Shown: positions 1-11,522 of the stretch, piece after piece | Layout of the letters: each line of letters opens with the position of its first letter | Position numbering within the stretch: the first letter of the stretch is position 1 | DNA from: Otis tarda | Lineage: Eukaryota; Chordata; Aves; Otidiformes; Otididae | DNA: 64,000 bases | NCBI GenBank assembly: GCA_026413225.1 | Contig: CM048553.1 | Location: forward strand, 17,236,501-17,300,500 | Direction of reading: 5' to 3' | Program-made: the position numbers and the translations under genes | Notes under the pieces: model-generated | Seen by the model: the letters and a program-made list of their open reading frames with translations, nothing else | Databases searched by the model: none | What the model was told of the DNA's origin: nothing

Positions 1-957
1 GAGCAAACCTATGCACATTAAAAAAAAATTCTGGCTCATTTCATGATCACAAGTTTCACATTTTTGGGATCTATCAGTTACCAGTTTTTGATCTATAAAA
101 CATGCATTGTTTTCTTGGTTAAAGATCTCAAAACATTTTACTCAGTGGCTAAGAGTTACCTGTTTCGTGTCTACCCAAGATAGAAGGTCAGAGTAGTTAG
201 CTGACATGTATCAGAAAATTAATTACAAAAATTTAGACAGAAAAAAGACCTCTTGATGATTCCTGCTACCCCTCAGACACTGGAATTTAGCTCTGGAAAC
301 TAATTGTTCATCTTTCTGACTGCCTTGTCCTTGTCATGAAGAACTTTAATATTGCATTACATCTCTTTTTTTAAGTGATGACAAAAGCAGGATATTAACT
401 TTTTAATCATATCTCTGCTATATAAACAAGATATGTTTTACAACTGGGGCAGAAAAAAAAAATATTAAACTTTGACATACTGTTCCTTTACAACTCTTCT
501 CATTAAGGTAGTCACAGTAAGGAACAGAACGATCATCCCAAAGTACTACACGGCCTAATTAACAAAGGCCTTCAGACCTCTTGTTTTCCCTTCATTTCAA
601 ACACAATGTAACATAGCTGCATGCATGGAAACATAAGTCAAGGCCACAAAAGCTTATCAGACATCTCCTAACCCATTTGATAAAAAGAGCGAATAGTGTA
701 GCCTCTTGTCAGTCACCTGCTCAAAAATTTATCTCCCTTTCCAGTAACTTAAGAGAACAGACTTTCCAACTGAACAATATTCTTGCATAGTGCTCCAGGA
801 GTCTACTTCTAGTCAGCAGGCATGTTTTAAAGGCACAAATTATACTTGCATCTCGCTTCACCAGCTTCAAAGTAGGGAGAAAAATTAAACACTGCCAAGG
901 AAAAGGAGGGATGCAAAAACATATGTAAGGAGAATTCCAGGCTATTTCACTGTTCAG

Positions 958-1025
958 GGTTGGTTGGTTGCTTTTGGTTTTTTTGGGGGTTTTTTTTTTT
1001 GTTTGTTTTTTGTTTTTTTTTTTTC
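958..1025. repeat. T/G-rich low-complexity tract
   Basis: A run of GGTT units passes into long T runs broken by single G residues. It lies within WAC intron 3; on the WAC transcript strand it is an A/C-rich tract. It looks like simple low-complexity sequence or the decayed tail of a retroposon. Confidence 0.8.
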
Positions 1026-2907
1026 TGTTGAAAGTCTAAGAACACTTTCTGCAGCAGGAAAATAGGTACATATCAGATTCAAGAGATGCCTTTGAATAAT
1101 TTAGAAAGTGTTTAAAATTTACGGGATCAGCAATTTATTTTAGAAGCTTACACTTCAGAAATAGATGCAATTTTGCTCTCTATTCATTACCATAGACCTT
1201 CCACTTTATTAGAGATGAATGAATTTCAAAATACTGTTTCACAAAGCAACACTTCCAACAAGAATTTGAAGAAATAAAAATTTTAGCCTACTGTGTAATT
1301 CTAAGATTACTCCCTGTGCATACAACTGCAGGCAGAAAGCTCTTATTTCAGAGGGGAGTAAGGGGTAAAACATTCAGCAAAAATTTGGTAAGTCACAATT
1401 GCTCCAGTTGGTGTTTTTTTTAACAGGCAAAAGTACTGAAGGGATACTGGTTCATGTCTAAATCTAGACATCAATTCCCTGTATGGTTAGGCTAGTGCTT
1501 TCAAATGGAAAACTGTACTACTTTAGTAAAAAGGCAAACATGCACAGTGTGTAAAACAAGCAAAAGAAGCCCAGGACCAAACACATTCTTTTACTACTAG
1601 CAATATATTACTGAGATAAAGGAAGAGCTACTGAACTCATACACTTCTTCTAGGGTAATTTTATTGTTAAAAGCTAGGAAGTTTGTTAAAGGTCTTCAAG
1701 AAAGGAAACAATCTTCTAATGCTGAATTTACAGCAGGGAACACCTGCAGTCAGGTACAACAAAGTTTGGTGAACCCTTCATAATTCAATAAAAAACATAA
1801 GGAAGATAACAATCTTACTCAATATAAAGAAATGCTTCTCTCAAGTGCTACATTTAAGTCCAGAAAGGATTAATTTTTACAACATAACAAACTATTACTG
1901 ACAAAGTATAAGCCTAAAAGAATTAGTGTTAAGAACCACCTTTCACTGCCAGCAGAATTTTTTTTTCTTACTGAAGAATTATGTAAGAAACAAGTTACCT
2001 TTGAGAGGTTTTTCCCTGGAAGTGCCTATGAAACTGAAGAAAAGTCCAACTTCATAAACAAACATAGTTAACGCTGCAAGTTGGGTGACATTAAATTACT
2101 ATTTTCCACAGCAAAGTTATTACAACATCACCTTCTCTCTCAGCCAGAAGAGAGGCAGATGTTTCTCTTCCAACTTCTCTGCATAGTTTTAATCATACTT
2201 GGCATACTCAATACTTCCTACAGAATAGGTAGAAACAGCAAGGAAAACAAAAGTAAACTGTCAATAAACTATTTCTCTTCTTAGAAAGCAGCCCTGTCCC
2301 AAAGAGTGGTTAAGGAACTAACTTTAATTGGAGGCTAGTAGAGAATACAGAGTAATCTCAGTAAAAAAAAAGCTACATAATTCACAAATTGCTATCTTTA
2401 CTATAGCCTAGCAGCAGGGAGCTCATCAGAAACTAACAGTTTTCCTCACTTCTTTTCACCTTCAGAAAAAGAACACAAAAGTAGAAGTTTAGTAGGCTGT
2501 ACATTCAGTTTCTACAAAGTCAGAGGCTAGAAGCATATGTTAAGAAAGTATAAGGCTAAGTAAAAATCATTCCCTTACGATTAGCTTATGTACCAAAGAT
2601 AAGCAAACTTAACAGTATTTTCCCTTTTCCAAAATACAAAATAAGCTTACATACAGAAGCTTACCAGGTCTGGCTATTAGACTGACTTGAACATACTATG
2701 CTTACAATCCAAAAACTAAGCTTATGAGTTCATAAAACACTTAAAGATACATATTTCCTTAAACAGATCAACTGTAAAGGGAAACCTTCTGAGGACCTAG
2801 TTACAGATCTGTATTTTACATACTAGCAAAAAGAAGAAGGTAAGAACAGTAACTGAAATTGCAAGTTCCCAATGTCAAAGTCCTAGTAACAATGGATTTG
2901 GGGAAGT

Positions 2908-2949
2908 GGCTGCAGCAATAAGCATTGCTTATTGCCATTTGCTGCAGCT
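2908..2949. repeat. Imperfect inverted repeat (hairpin)
   Basis: The inner arms GCAATAAGC and GCTTATTGC pair perfectly around a 3-nt loop. Outer CTGCA/TGCAG arms extend the stem after a one-sided bulge. It lies in WAC intron 3, and no function is implied. Confidence 0.6.
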
Positions 2950-3700
2950 TTGGATAAAGTCTCCCATAAATATATCTTTACCCTCACAACCTACACCAGA
3001 TACTTGAACTTCACAAAAAGAAACACAGAGGACTCCACCAAGCTAAATGCATAAATAGTTAGCATTTGGTACCACAATATTGATATCACAATTCTTTCCT
3101 AATATAAAAAATACAAAAGTTAGGTTTTTGTATCTTCCATCCTGTGCTTTTTAAAAGCAAGCTTTGCAGCTACTTTTCAAAAGCAATTCTGAACATTAAC
3201 ATTTTAAATCTCAAAATTTAAGAAGTATATACACAAGTTTTATCCTTTACTGTGATTCTATGAACACATACTTTCCAATTTATTTTCTATTGCAGATCCT
3301 CACAGCAGAGTCACAAAATAAATGGTTATACAACTGATTCAGCAAAAACTCACTTCAGGAACATTGCCAAATACATTGAGTAAATTTAAAGTTACTTTCT
3401 ATCTAAAACTTATAAGCTTTTAAAGTAAACTTAAAATTAACCACCCTGTCCCAACTGAAGGTACCAGTATTAGTGAGACTTGAAATAAAGCTTTTATCAA
3501 AATTAGAAAACTGTAGAAATCTACTTTTTCCGTCCTTATTTTTTTAATCCAGAGAAAAGCTTGTAAAAGGTGATTGGTCCTGGAAGCAATTGTATTTATC
3601 TTAAAAAACAAACCACCAAACCCCACCTCCTTTAGAGCTGTCCAAACAGTCAACATACAAGGAACAGGGGAGTGAATCACCTCTTTTACACTTGGATGTT

Positions 3701-3731
3701 GGGGGGGGGGGGTGTGTGTGTGTGTGTGTGT
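3701..3731. repeat. G12 followed by (GT)n microsatellite
   Basis: Twelve G residues run directly into about ten GT dinucleotides. It is a simple microsatellite in WAC intron 3 and likely to vary in length between individuals. Confidence 0.95.
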
Positions 3732-4513
3732 TCAAAGCAGCTTCATGAAAAGCCTACTCTCTTTTGTGATCACAGCCTTCTCTCATCCCAGCTTTGACCA
3801 TACAGTAACAGTGAGGAAATGGTTGTCATAGTAATAATTACTTTAATATTAACAGCAGTTATTACTAACTAAACAGATAGAATCTATTCCAGCTTCTTCC
3901 TGAACCCTTCACTATGCTTCATTACTCTCAGACTTCCCTCTGTCCACCTACCCTGCTATTTCCTCTTTCCAGTGCACATTGCCCAGACAGCTTGCACTCT
4001 CTTGTACCTGCCCTCATGCCCCATTTATTTCTGACTGCTGGTCAACGATCACGCTAATTTAATCAACAGTCAGCCTCTTGTCCTCCTCTGCTGTGAGGGT
4101 TGCTAAGACAGGAAACAAAAGCTAGCTCTCTGTTTCTGGCTGTTCACTGTCCCTTTGCTATGAGGACTCTAAACTCCTTCAGGAACCACTGAAAACAAAG
4201 TATACCAACACTTCACAACAGAAGCTCCCCCCACTACTTCAATAAAACTAGGAAGTCACGATTTAAAATATTTCATTTAGTCTCTAATAGCAGTAGGACT
4301 TTGAACCTTAGAACTGTATTACAGTCAGTAACACTGGTCATTGGCAGTATTCTTAATTGCCAATTAAAAAAAAAACATGCAAAAGAAACATATTCACAAA
4401 AGTTCAGTTATATTTTGGAATTTAAGTATCTCAAGTTATAATCAAATGTCATGAAAATAGCCTACAGAGCACACAATTCAGCAACAGATTTCATGCTGTG
4501 TACATTAACGCTC

Positions 4514-4549
4514 TCTTACTGAATTGTTATTTTAAACAATTCAGTAAGA
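4514..4549. repeat. Perfect 15-bp inverted repeat with 6-nt loop
   Basis: The arms TCTTACTGAATTGTT and AACAATTCAGTAAGA are exact reverse complements separated by ATTTTA. A weaker outer pairing, TTCATGC at 4,490 with GCATGAA at 4,555, is separated from the stem by very unequal spacers of 17 and 5 nt. It lies in WAC intron 3. A decayed MITE-like end pair or a chance palindrome are both possible. Confidence 0.7.
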
Positions 4550-7500
4550 TCATGGCATGAAGCAAACATACAAAGTCTCAAACATGAATGTAGCAAAACA
4601 CTCAGTATCATCTTCACAATAAGAAACAACTGAGTACACCTGGCTTAACTGAACTTTCCCCCCACCCCCCCCCCCCAAAGTTCTACTATGTATCTTGGTC
4701 AGTCATTCTGCTGCACACATGTAAGTAGAAAGAAACATCCTTTTCCCTTTTTTACCAAGGGTTGCATCTTGCAATTTTTACTCCTAAATAATATGTACCT
4801 CCCTTACAGCATTCTCAAAGCTCCCCTACTTATCTGATCTCTTTATTTTCCTTCCTGTACTGCAGTATCACCTCATTTATGCATTTAAAAAGACCTACAA
4901 GAATCATCTATGCTCTCAGTCTGTCCATCCTCAAGCATGAGAATTCTCAAATCTTTGTACTTCCCTTTTTTCCTTAATGGAAACACTTTTCCACATCTAC
5001 AAGGCCATTCGTAGCTCCATTCCCTGTAAACAATGCTAGCTTTAAGTCCCTATTTGTTACTGTTATGGCACTCCACACTTGAGTTGGTCTCATAAGACCC
5101 CCTAATCTCTTCAAACTCCACACTTGCCTATAGCAGCTGACCTAGAAATAAGAGATGCACTGAGGGGGGTAGCTGTTCATTATGTTTTAAACACTTGCAT
5201 ACAGAGACAATGTCCCCATGCACAAGAACCTGAAATCAAGAAGAAAGTTACTGCATTTCTTATATGCTGGATGTACAAGTACTCTTTGGAAATCAGGGTT
5301 GTGACAAAAACTTTAAGTACTCTAACCTGTTTAGTTCAAGGAAAACTTGGAAGTTTCTCTCCAGAGAAACAGTCATCTCTGTATGCAGTCTCTTTCCACA
5401 GAAACCATGCAGTAAGCAACTTTGAAAAATGCTTTGTTTGCACTGTATCAGTATGGAGGGCTTACCCATAACACAAGTATTAAAACCTTAATTGAAAGCA
5501 ATTGAATTTCTTACCACAGATTACAGTTCTACAAACACAAAAGAATCAGCAATGAGTATTACAAAAATAAGCTGTAACAAATATCTTTATAGAGGTACCA
5601 AAGGTATTCATGGGGGAGGTTCTATAATTTTTGAGTTACTAATTATCAATTAATTTAATTATAGCTCTTACATTTTATACATGTACACTTAAATCTTTAA
5701 GTGACATTTAGCCAGCTGTCTTTACCACAAAAAAAGTGAACCAGTCACGACTAAATGAGTCCAAGTATCAACGCGCAACACCAGTGCATCTTCCTGTTTC
5801 ACTTCAGAGCAAAAATCACTAAGACATATACAGGAGTGACTTTTTAAAACATCGACTCGAAAGGGAGAGATTAGACCAATTCAGCTTTACAGATTTTTGT
5901 TCTGTTTACTAAGGGATGAGAGAAAACAAGATTGTTTGTTTGGGACTCCAATGCAGTTTGGGGAAATAAATACTGGAGATTTTTCAACTAGGTTTGTTTT
6001 GTTAAGTTCAGATAGATCATAGCAAGGCAATAACACCTTTGTAGTTCCAAATCAAGCACCATTGAGTTTAAAATAATGAAATGTACACCTATTACAAAAA
6101 ACACACTACCACTCCATTTTTTTCCTTTCAAAAGAGTATAAGAAAACAAACAAGAAGACTACAGTAGCAAAGCCGATTAATACTCTTGTGTCATATTAGA
6201 ACTTAAATTAAAAATTTTAGCAATTTTCAAAAAATTTCTTTCCTCTTTTCCATTTTATGTCTGTAATTGCAAAACTAAGGGAATACTATATCCATAACTG
6301 TACCTCAGTGTTAATTCAATAGACAGAGACCATGGTAAACTACTAGATTATGCTTTTTGTATATTAGCAATATGCAAATATCTGTAATAGCACAGCATTT
6401 CACCTATATTCTAACACCTACCTTCAATTCACACTGAGAGAAAGATTCAGTAAATCAAAGTTGATATCCTTCTATTCACATCTGCTCAGCTTTTGTTTAC
6501 TACATACAACACACACTTTGGTTGTTTTGAATATATTCTTAAAAGCTGAAACTGGGACTAAACTGACAACTCACTTAATGACAACACCGAATATCACTTA
6601 TTTCCATTAAGTAGTACAAATGTTCATCTTTTAAAATCAGTAATTTCCCTCTGACTGTTGAAGACTACTTCCTTCTTCCAATCTGTTAACGTATGATGTG
6701 TAAAGGACAACTTTCAGATCAGAATATAGGAGATATTCCACTGTGTTAACAGCCTGGAGAAGGAGAAGGTACAGTGGGAGAGTGTCTCTTCCACTTACAA
6801 AATCACAAATGATTCATTTTCCTTCATCATTACTGTATACATCCATCCTTCAGGTCATTCCCCAACTATTAAATCTATCCAGGTGGACTCAGTGAGAACT
6901 TCAGAATGTCTTTCCTATCTTAAAAACAATCCCAACACACAAAAAAAGTAAATAAGCTCTCCATATAGAGCCTCATCCTCCAGATGATTTCACATATGCA
7001 TAACTCGGCTAAATGTAGCTCCACTGAAGCAGAATTACTGTTTGTAGCAAAACTAAGCAGAATCGCAAGAGTATGTAGGATGAGAATCTTTGGACAGGTG
7101 AACAGGAAATAAGATAGGACACTTCTGTGTCCTGAAAAGCAGCACAGAATAGCAGCCTGCGGGCCCCGCACAAGCATTTAATTCTAAGATTACTATATTT
7201 TTCAAGTACAATCAGATATAATGAAAATCAGTGTACTAACATACAGTGCATGTTTTTATAATCCTTCTGCATAGCAATATCACTTTACCAGTGGTTTACA
7301 GAGCCTGTGTATTAATCCAAAGGAGGAAAAACAATTGTAAGAACACTTGGGTACCATAAACACATTCATACTGTGGAACTAGTGTTACCTTAAAAAGTAC
7401 TTACAGATATTTTCTTGATTTTAACTATTATAACAACTAACAATAGTGCAGCAATAAATACATCTGTACACCACAAGTTGTTGACTTTATCTAGAACAAA

Positions 7501-8330
7501 GAAGCACTGATTTAGAGCTCTAAGTTCTATACTTGAATGCTTCACTTTACAGCTCAATACAGAGACTAGATGCAGTACTTAGAAAACAGAAAACACACTT
7601 CCAAATTCAGTCAGTAACTGGGGTTTTCTAAACTGCAACTATTACCATTTTTTATTAAAAGGAAAATCCTACTCTTTTCATTTTCTAGGAAGCAAGGATA
7701 GAAAATAACATCACTTTAAAAATACTGAGGATATTACTACTGTCTACAATATCCCGTAAAAACACAGGAGGCTGACTTGACTGCAAACTCTAAGCTCCTG
7801 CCAAGAAAGGCTCTAGTAAGTACTATTTATGAATACCATTTTCTGACTGTTAAAGAGTTCTACACAGCAGCTAAACATGATGAAGCTTTTTTGCATTTCT
7901 TATGGGGTTTAGTCTAAGAAGCACGTAACTACACAGTATAGCACCACAACACACAAAGTTATTTTAAAAGTCTCTAAAACAGCCAATATTTATTGTTAGT
8001 GAAAAATCTAGAATACTATTTCATGTTACCAAATGTTGCAGTACGTCTAAAGTCAGTCAGACGTACCAGTTAAAAAAAAAAAGTTTATTTAATCTTGACG
8101 GTTATACAAAAAACTACCATACCTGTAAAAATAAGAAAATTAATAGGTGTTACAATGCCTACATGATTGCTTCCAATGCAACTTGCACTTTGGTTTCACT
8201 GTAGTCTTCCAAGCACGGTACAAGGCAAATTTAGTGTAACACACACATAATTCGAGTGATAATGGCTGAATTTTAATATTTGTGAGAAATAAGCAACTGC
8301 TTAAATAAAGGTTAATTAAAAATAACTCAC

Positions 8331-8526
8331 CACCATCCCTCTCTCTAACTCTGTGAGTATGCACACTTTTTGCTTTACTGTGCCCTGTGTTGTCACCGTA
8401 TTTGTTTTCAGGGCTATCAGAACGCCGCAACATTTTATTTGGTGGTGAAGGATCTGTGGCGTCTCGCATCTTGTCATGACGGTGATCACCACCACCGGGG
8501 TGACTCTTGGATGAGTACTTAAGAGC
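8331..8526 (-). CDS. WAC: WAC coding exon 3 (N-terminal Ser/Arg/Lys-rich region)
   Basis: On the minus strand an acceptor (TGTTACAG) precedes 196 nt that read in frame as [10 protein letters not shown], then [37 protein letters not shown] and [12 protein letters not shown]. The exon ends at an ideal GTGAGT donor in phase 1. This matches the N-terminal part of vertebrate WAC nearly residue for residue, with a few conservative changes from the human protein as I remember it. WAC is a nuclear adaptor that brings the RNF20/RNF40 ubiquitin ligase to RNA polymerase II for histone H2B ubiquitination, and it also affects autophagy and mTORC1. The WW domain and the C-terminal coiled coil are encoded by exons outside this window. 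Confidence 0.96.
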
Positions 8527-9956
8527 CTGTAACAGATCACAAGAGAATAGGCATTTTCATCAGATATGAAGTTACAGAACCGATGTTAATGTGTTACTTC
8601 TAAATTTTAGATCTCTTTCCAAAACATTTTTCAAAGTTAATTAATTTTCACTTCCTATTTCAACAATCAGCATTAGTCTTTCCAATTTTAATTACCTACA
8701 TTAAAGCAACAAGTTCTGTAATTAGAAGTCAAACCATTTCCTCCCACTATTACATCCAACATAACACCTGCTGTTAAGAAAAACCTAATTTCTCTATCTT
8801 TTCACTGACGGACTGCACACTTTCAGCAGTAAATGGGCCACAGTACTTCTGCACTTTTGGGAGAAGCACAAGTCTCCACTTGGTATTAAGAATATAAGCA
8901 GAAAGTTACAATGAATCAGCGTAAACTTTGAATATGTCCTCCATACCATAGTCAAGGCCAATCAGCTTCATGGCTACCTTGAACTTCTGCAAGGTTTTTT
9001 CACTACTAGCAACCCTGTAGCAGATGTAATAAAAAACCGTAGAATTCTAGGGGCCCAAACCATGTAATATGACAATTCATTTTTAAGTATTTACCAAGAA
9101 TTACATGTTCTGCCACACTTTGACTTGCTTGATTTTGCAGTGTAAGCTTCTGAGAGGCAAATGTTTACATGTACACGAACTGTCACTGACAGCTGCCTTG
9201 GACTGTCACATTACACTTCACAGTGATACAAACACACAGAAATGTAATAAAACAGTTACATTCTGTGCCCTAAGGAGAGCAATACCGCAATATATGGCAT
9301 TCCCCAGATTCACACCCCAGGAAGTGGGTTTTTCTCAGTAGACATAGCAGAGGAATACAGTATCTACCTTACAGAAATTGAGATTATTCTCAGCAGCTTA
9401 AGGATTTGATGGTTTCTGAACATGTCTAGCAGATGGCAACTGCAGAAATTAAGCCATACTGGCAACCCCAGTTATTCAGGGTCTAAAATCATGCCCTGCT
9501 CAGGTTACAGTCCACAGCAGCAGTTTTGGGGAGAAGAAAGGACTTGGGGAGGGGGGTGGGGGAAGAACAAGATGCCTTTTGTTTTTAAAAGGAAAACACT
9601 CACCTCCCCCTGGATCTCCACTCCACTGCAAGTGTCCCCGGCTCGCTCTCCCGCCCCTCGTACCGTACCCTCCCGGACTCCTAGGCCCAAGCCCTACACG
9701 GGTCGCACTAGGCCTCTCCTCCTCGCCCCGGCCCCGCAGGCCTCAGAACAGCGCCGGAGCCTCGTTTCCTCCGCGCTCGACCGCCGCCACCCCCCCTTCC
9801 GCTCCCCCTGGGCCCGAAACGGCGCCCAGGAACAGGACCGAGGCGTCTGTTGCACCGCGGCCTGCGGCGGCGGCCGAAGCCTCCGCTGGAGTAGCTGCCC
9901 CCCCCTTCTCCTCCCCTGCTCCTCCTCCCAGGCCTAGCGGCCGGCGCTTGAGGTAC
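8527..9956 (-). other. WAC: WAC intron 2
   Basis: This intron runs from the GTACCT donor after exon 2 to the CAG acceptor before exon 3, about 1.4 kb. Its upstream 350 bp lie inside the CpG island and are GC-rich; the remainder is AT-rich. The ORFs in the GC-rich part are composition artefacts. I see no additional exon. Confidence 0.9.
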
Positions 9957-9993
9957 CTGGTAGGGCTGCGAGTCCCCCCTGCGGTCGTGACAG
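9957..9993 (-). CDS. WAC: WAC coding exon 2 (37-nt small exon)
   Basis: This small minus-strand exon lies between a pyrimidine-rich acceptor (TCTCTAG) and a GTACCT donor. Joined to exon 1 in phase 2, it completes the Gly codon and then reads CHDRRGDSQPYQ, identical to the corresponding human WAC residues as I remember them. It leaves phase 0, which fits the start of exon 3 exactly. Together with exons 1 and 3 the encoded protein is continuous for 91 residues, leaving little doubt about the gene. The exon lies wholly within the CpG island. Confidence 0.96.
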
Positions 9994-10136
9994 CTAGAGA
10001 GAAAGCGAGAGAAAGAGAGAGACGTTAGCGAACAACCGTTACCGGCCGCCGGGGAACGGGGCCCAAACATGGCGGAGGGGAGGGGGAGACCCCGCGGGGC
10101 CAGGGGCCGGCGGAGGAGGAGGAGGAAGCGATTTAC
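9994..10136 (-). other. WAC: WAC intron 1 (143 bp, inside CpG island)
   Basis: The intron starts with GTAAAT and ends in CTAG. On the WAC strand its 3' part is a pyrimidine-rich tract (CTCTCTTTCTCTCGC). It contains ACATGGCGG on the plus strand at 10,068, which resembles a YY1 site. At 143 bp it is short for a vertebrate first intron. Confidence 0.9.
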
Positions 10137-10177
10137 CCATCACTGAGTCTCTGCTGTTTCCTCGCATACATTACCAT
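10137..10177 (-). CDS. WAC: WAC coding exon 1 with start codon
   Basis: The minus strand reads MVMYARKQQRLSD plus GG, closing at a GTAAAT donor; the split codon GG|C gives Gly when joined to exon 2. This is the canonical WAC N terminus. A second in-frame ATG lies two codons downstream and could also be used. The 5' UTR lies to the right (10,178 upward) in CpG-rich sequence with a CAG-type repeat. The translation start is fixed by homology, but the transcription start cannot be placed precisely. Confidence 0.96.
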
Positions 10178-10453
10178 CAATGCCCGGCCTGTGTGTGTGA
10201 GTGTGAGGGGACTAGGAGGGGACGGCCGCGGCCGGGCCACAGGCGCCGAGGGGGGAGGAGGGGGAGGCAGCGCTCCGCCTCGCCGCCGACCGGGGGCAGG
10301 GAGGGGGGAAGGGAGGGAGGGGGCGGCTCAGGCAGCTCGGCTGGGAGCAGCGCTCACGGGCCCATCTCCTCCGCGCACAGCGACAGGGAAGACGCCAGCA
10401 ACTCGGCCCCGCGCGCGCTGAGACACTCCGGGAGCACGGACTCCACCGCCGTC

Positions 10454-10483
10454 GCTGCTGCTGTTGCTGCTGCTGCTGCTGCC
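10454..10483 (-). repeat. Interrupted CAG/CTG triplet repeat in WAC 5' UTR or promoter
   Basis: On the plus strand GCT GCT GCT is followed by GTT and then five further GCT triplets, passing into CCG triplets. On the WAC transcript strand this is a (CAG)n-type tract with one CAA interruption beside CGG repeats. It lies about 275 bp upstream of the WAC start codon, so it may be transcribed as 5' UTR. It is short and interrupted, hence probably stable. Confidence 0.85.
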
Positions 10484-10577
10484 GCCGCGGCCGCCTCCTC
10501 CCCCCGCTGCGCCCGCCGCCGCCGCCACCACCGCCGCTCCTCCAACTACATCCGGGAAACTCGGGCGACGCCGCGCT

Positions 10578-10891
10578 CGGTTAACGTCGGCTCTTTTCGG
10601 CTCTTTCCGACACGCTCCGTCCCCCTCTGTCCCCTTTGCTCTCGGGCGACTCTGCCTTCGGGAAACATCGGCTGCCTCCGCCGAGCCCAACGCCCTTCAA
10701 TCTCTCCCTTCGGCAAACATCGGCTCTTTCCGTAACTCCCCTCCCTCCCTCCTCCTCCCACCGGCCGGCCCGCCCTCGTCCTCCTCTCCCGAACACTACC
10801 TGTCTTCGGAAAACATCGGTTATTTCCGTATAGATGTTTTTCACGCTCCCGTCAGGGTGGCGCCGCGTTCGGAAGTGCTCGGGTATTTCCG
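10578..10891. repeat. Five dispersed copies of a 22-bp dyad motif
   Basis: Copies lie at 10,578-10,599, 10,659-10,680, 10,711-10,732, 10,807-10,828 and 10,870-10,891, all in the same orientation and mostly preceded by TT. The consensus is CGGnAAACATCGG followed by CTCTTTCCG. The outer CGGAAA and TTTCCG are reverse complements, so each unit is partly palindromic and ETS-like cores (GGAA) occur at the ends. Start-to-start spacing varies (81, 52, 96 and 63 bp), so this is not a tandem minisatellite. A cluster of binding sites for one factor is the simplest reading; the factor is unknown. Confidence 0.8.
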
Positions 10892-11199
10892 TCACCCCTC
10901 ACCAGGCGGCTCGGAGGCACTGCCGGTCGGAGCAGCCGTTGGCTGGGTGTACCCGGCTGATTGACCCAGGGGAGTCCTCACGGCCCGAGGGGGCCGTACT
11001 GCCGGCAGCGCCTCGCCGCCCCGCACGGGCGTGCCGGGCCGAGCGGGAGCAGGGCAACCGGCTTTCTCGGTGGGAACGCCAGGCAGGTGGGGGCAATAGG
11101 GGGAATTGCGAGAGAAGTGGCGCCCGGCCGCAAGATGGGAAAGGGAAAGGAAGGTTTCCTCTTATCTACCCCCTCCTCCCCTTCCGCCTAGGGACTTGA

Positions 11200-11522
11200 T
11201 CTATAGGCGGGAGCCATTTTGTGCACGACTCGTCTTCTGCGGGGAAGCGCTCAGCGGTGAAGAGGTTGTTAAAATGTCCCTGGGGGAGGCAGCGGCCGCG
11301 CGGGTCGGGCCCGGCCCTGGCGCCGGTTTCTCCCGAGCCGCGATGGCGGGGTTCTTCTCCCGGCTCCTGAGGAAACGCCGCCGGCAGAACGGCCCGGGCG
11401 CGGTTAAACGGCCGCCGCCGAGGGTTGGGGGGTGGCGGGTGAGGGGCGCTAACGGCCGATCCCGGCGAGCAAAGCAGCTCGTCCGCGTCTCGGGACGCGC
11501 GTAAAGTTGTCATCCCGGACCC
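11200..11522 (+). other. Candidate noncoding first exon of the SSNA1-like transcript
   Basis: This GC-rich plus-strand segment carries two usable donors, GTGAGG at 11,439 and GTGAGT at 11,523. Either could splice to the strong acceptor ending at 12,023. It contains an ATG at 11,274 in fair context that opens a 76-codon GC-rich ORF ending at 11,504. That ORF is not in frame with the SSNA1-like ORF by either donor, so it would act as an upstream ORF. The 5' boundary is a guess. Confidence 0.4.

Larger units (their letters stand above)
1..8330 (-). other. WAC: WAC intron 3 (partial; continues beyond left edge)
   Basis: This AT-rich sequence follows the GTGAGT donor that closes the third coding exon of WAC. 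I looked on the minus strand for the next part of the protein, the Ser/Asn-rich segment leading into the WW domain, and found nothing resembling it, so the whole stretch reads as intron. It holds homopolymer runs, a G12/(GT)n tract near 3,701, a C-rich tract near 4,660 and two short perfect hairpins (2,908-2,949 and 4,514-4,549). ORFs in it are short and look like chance. Confidence 0.75.

Noticed and set aside
1..8330. Further WAC exons (WW domain) in the left part of the window
   Set aside because: I found no minus-strand match to the Ser/Asn-rich segment or to the WW-domain KKYYYNCRTEVSQWEKP sequence; the next exon must lie beyond the left edge.
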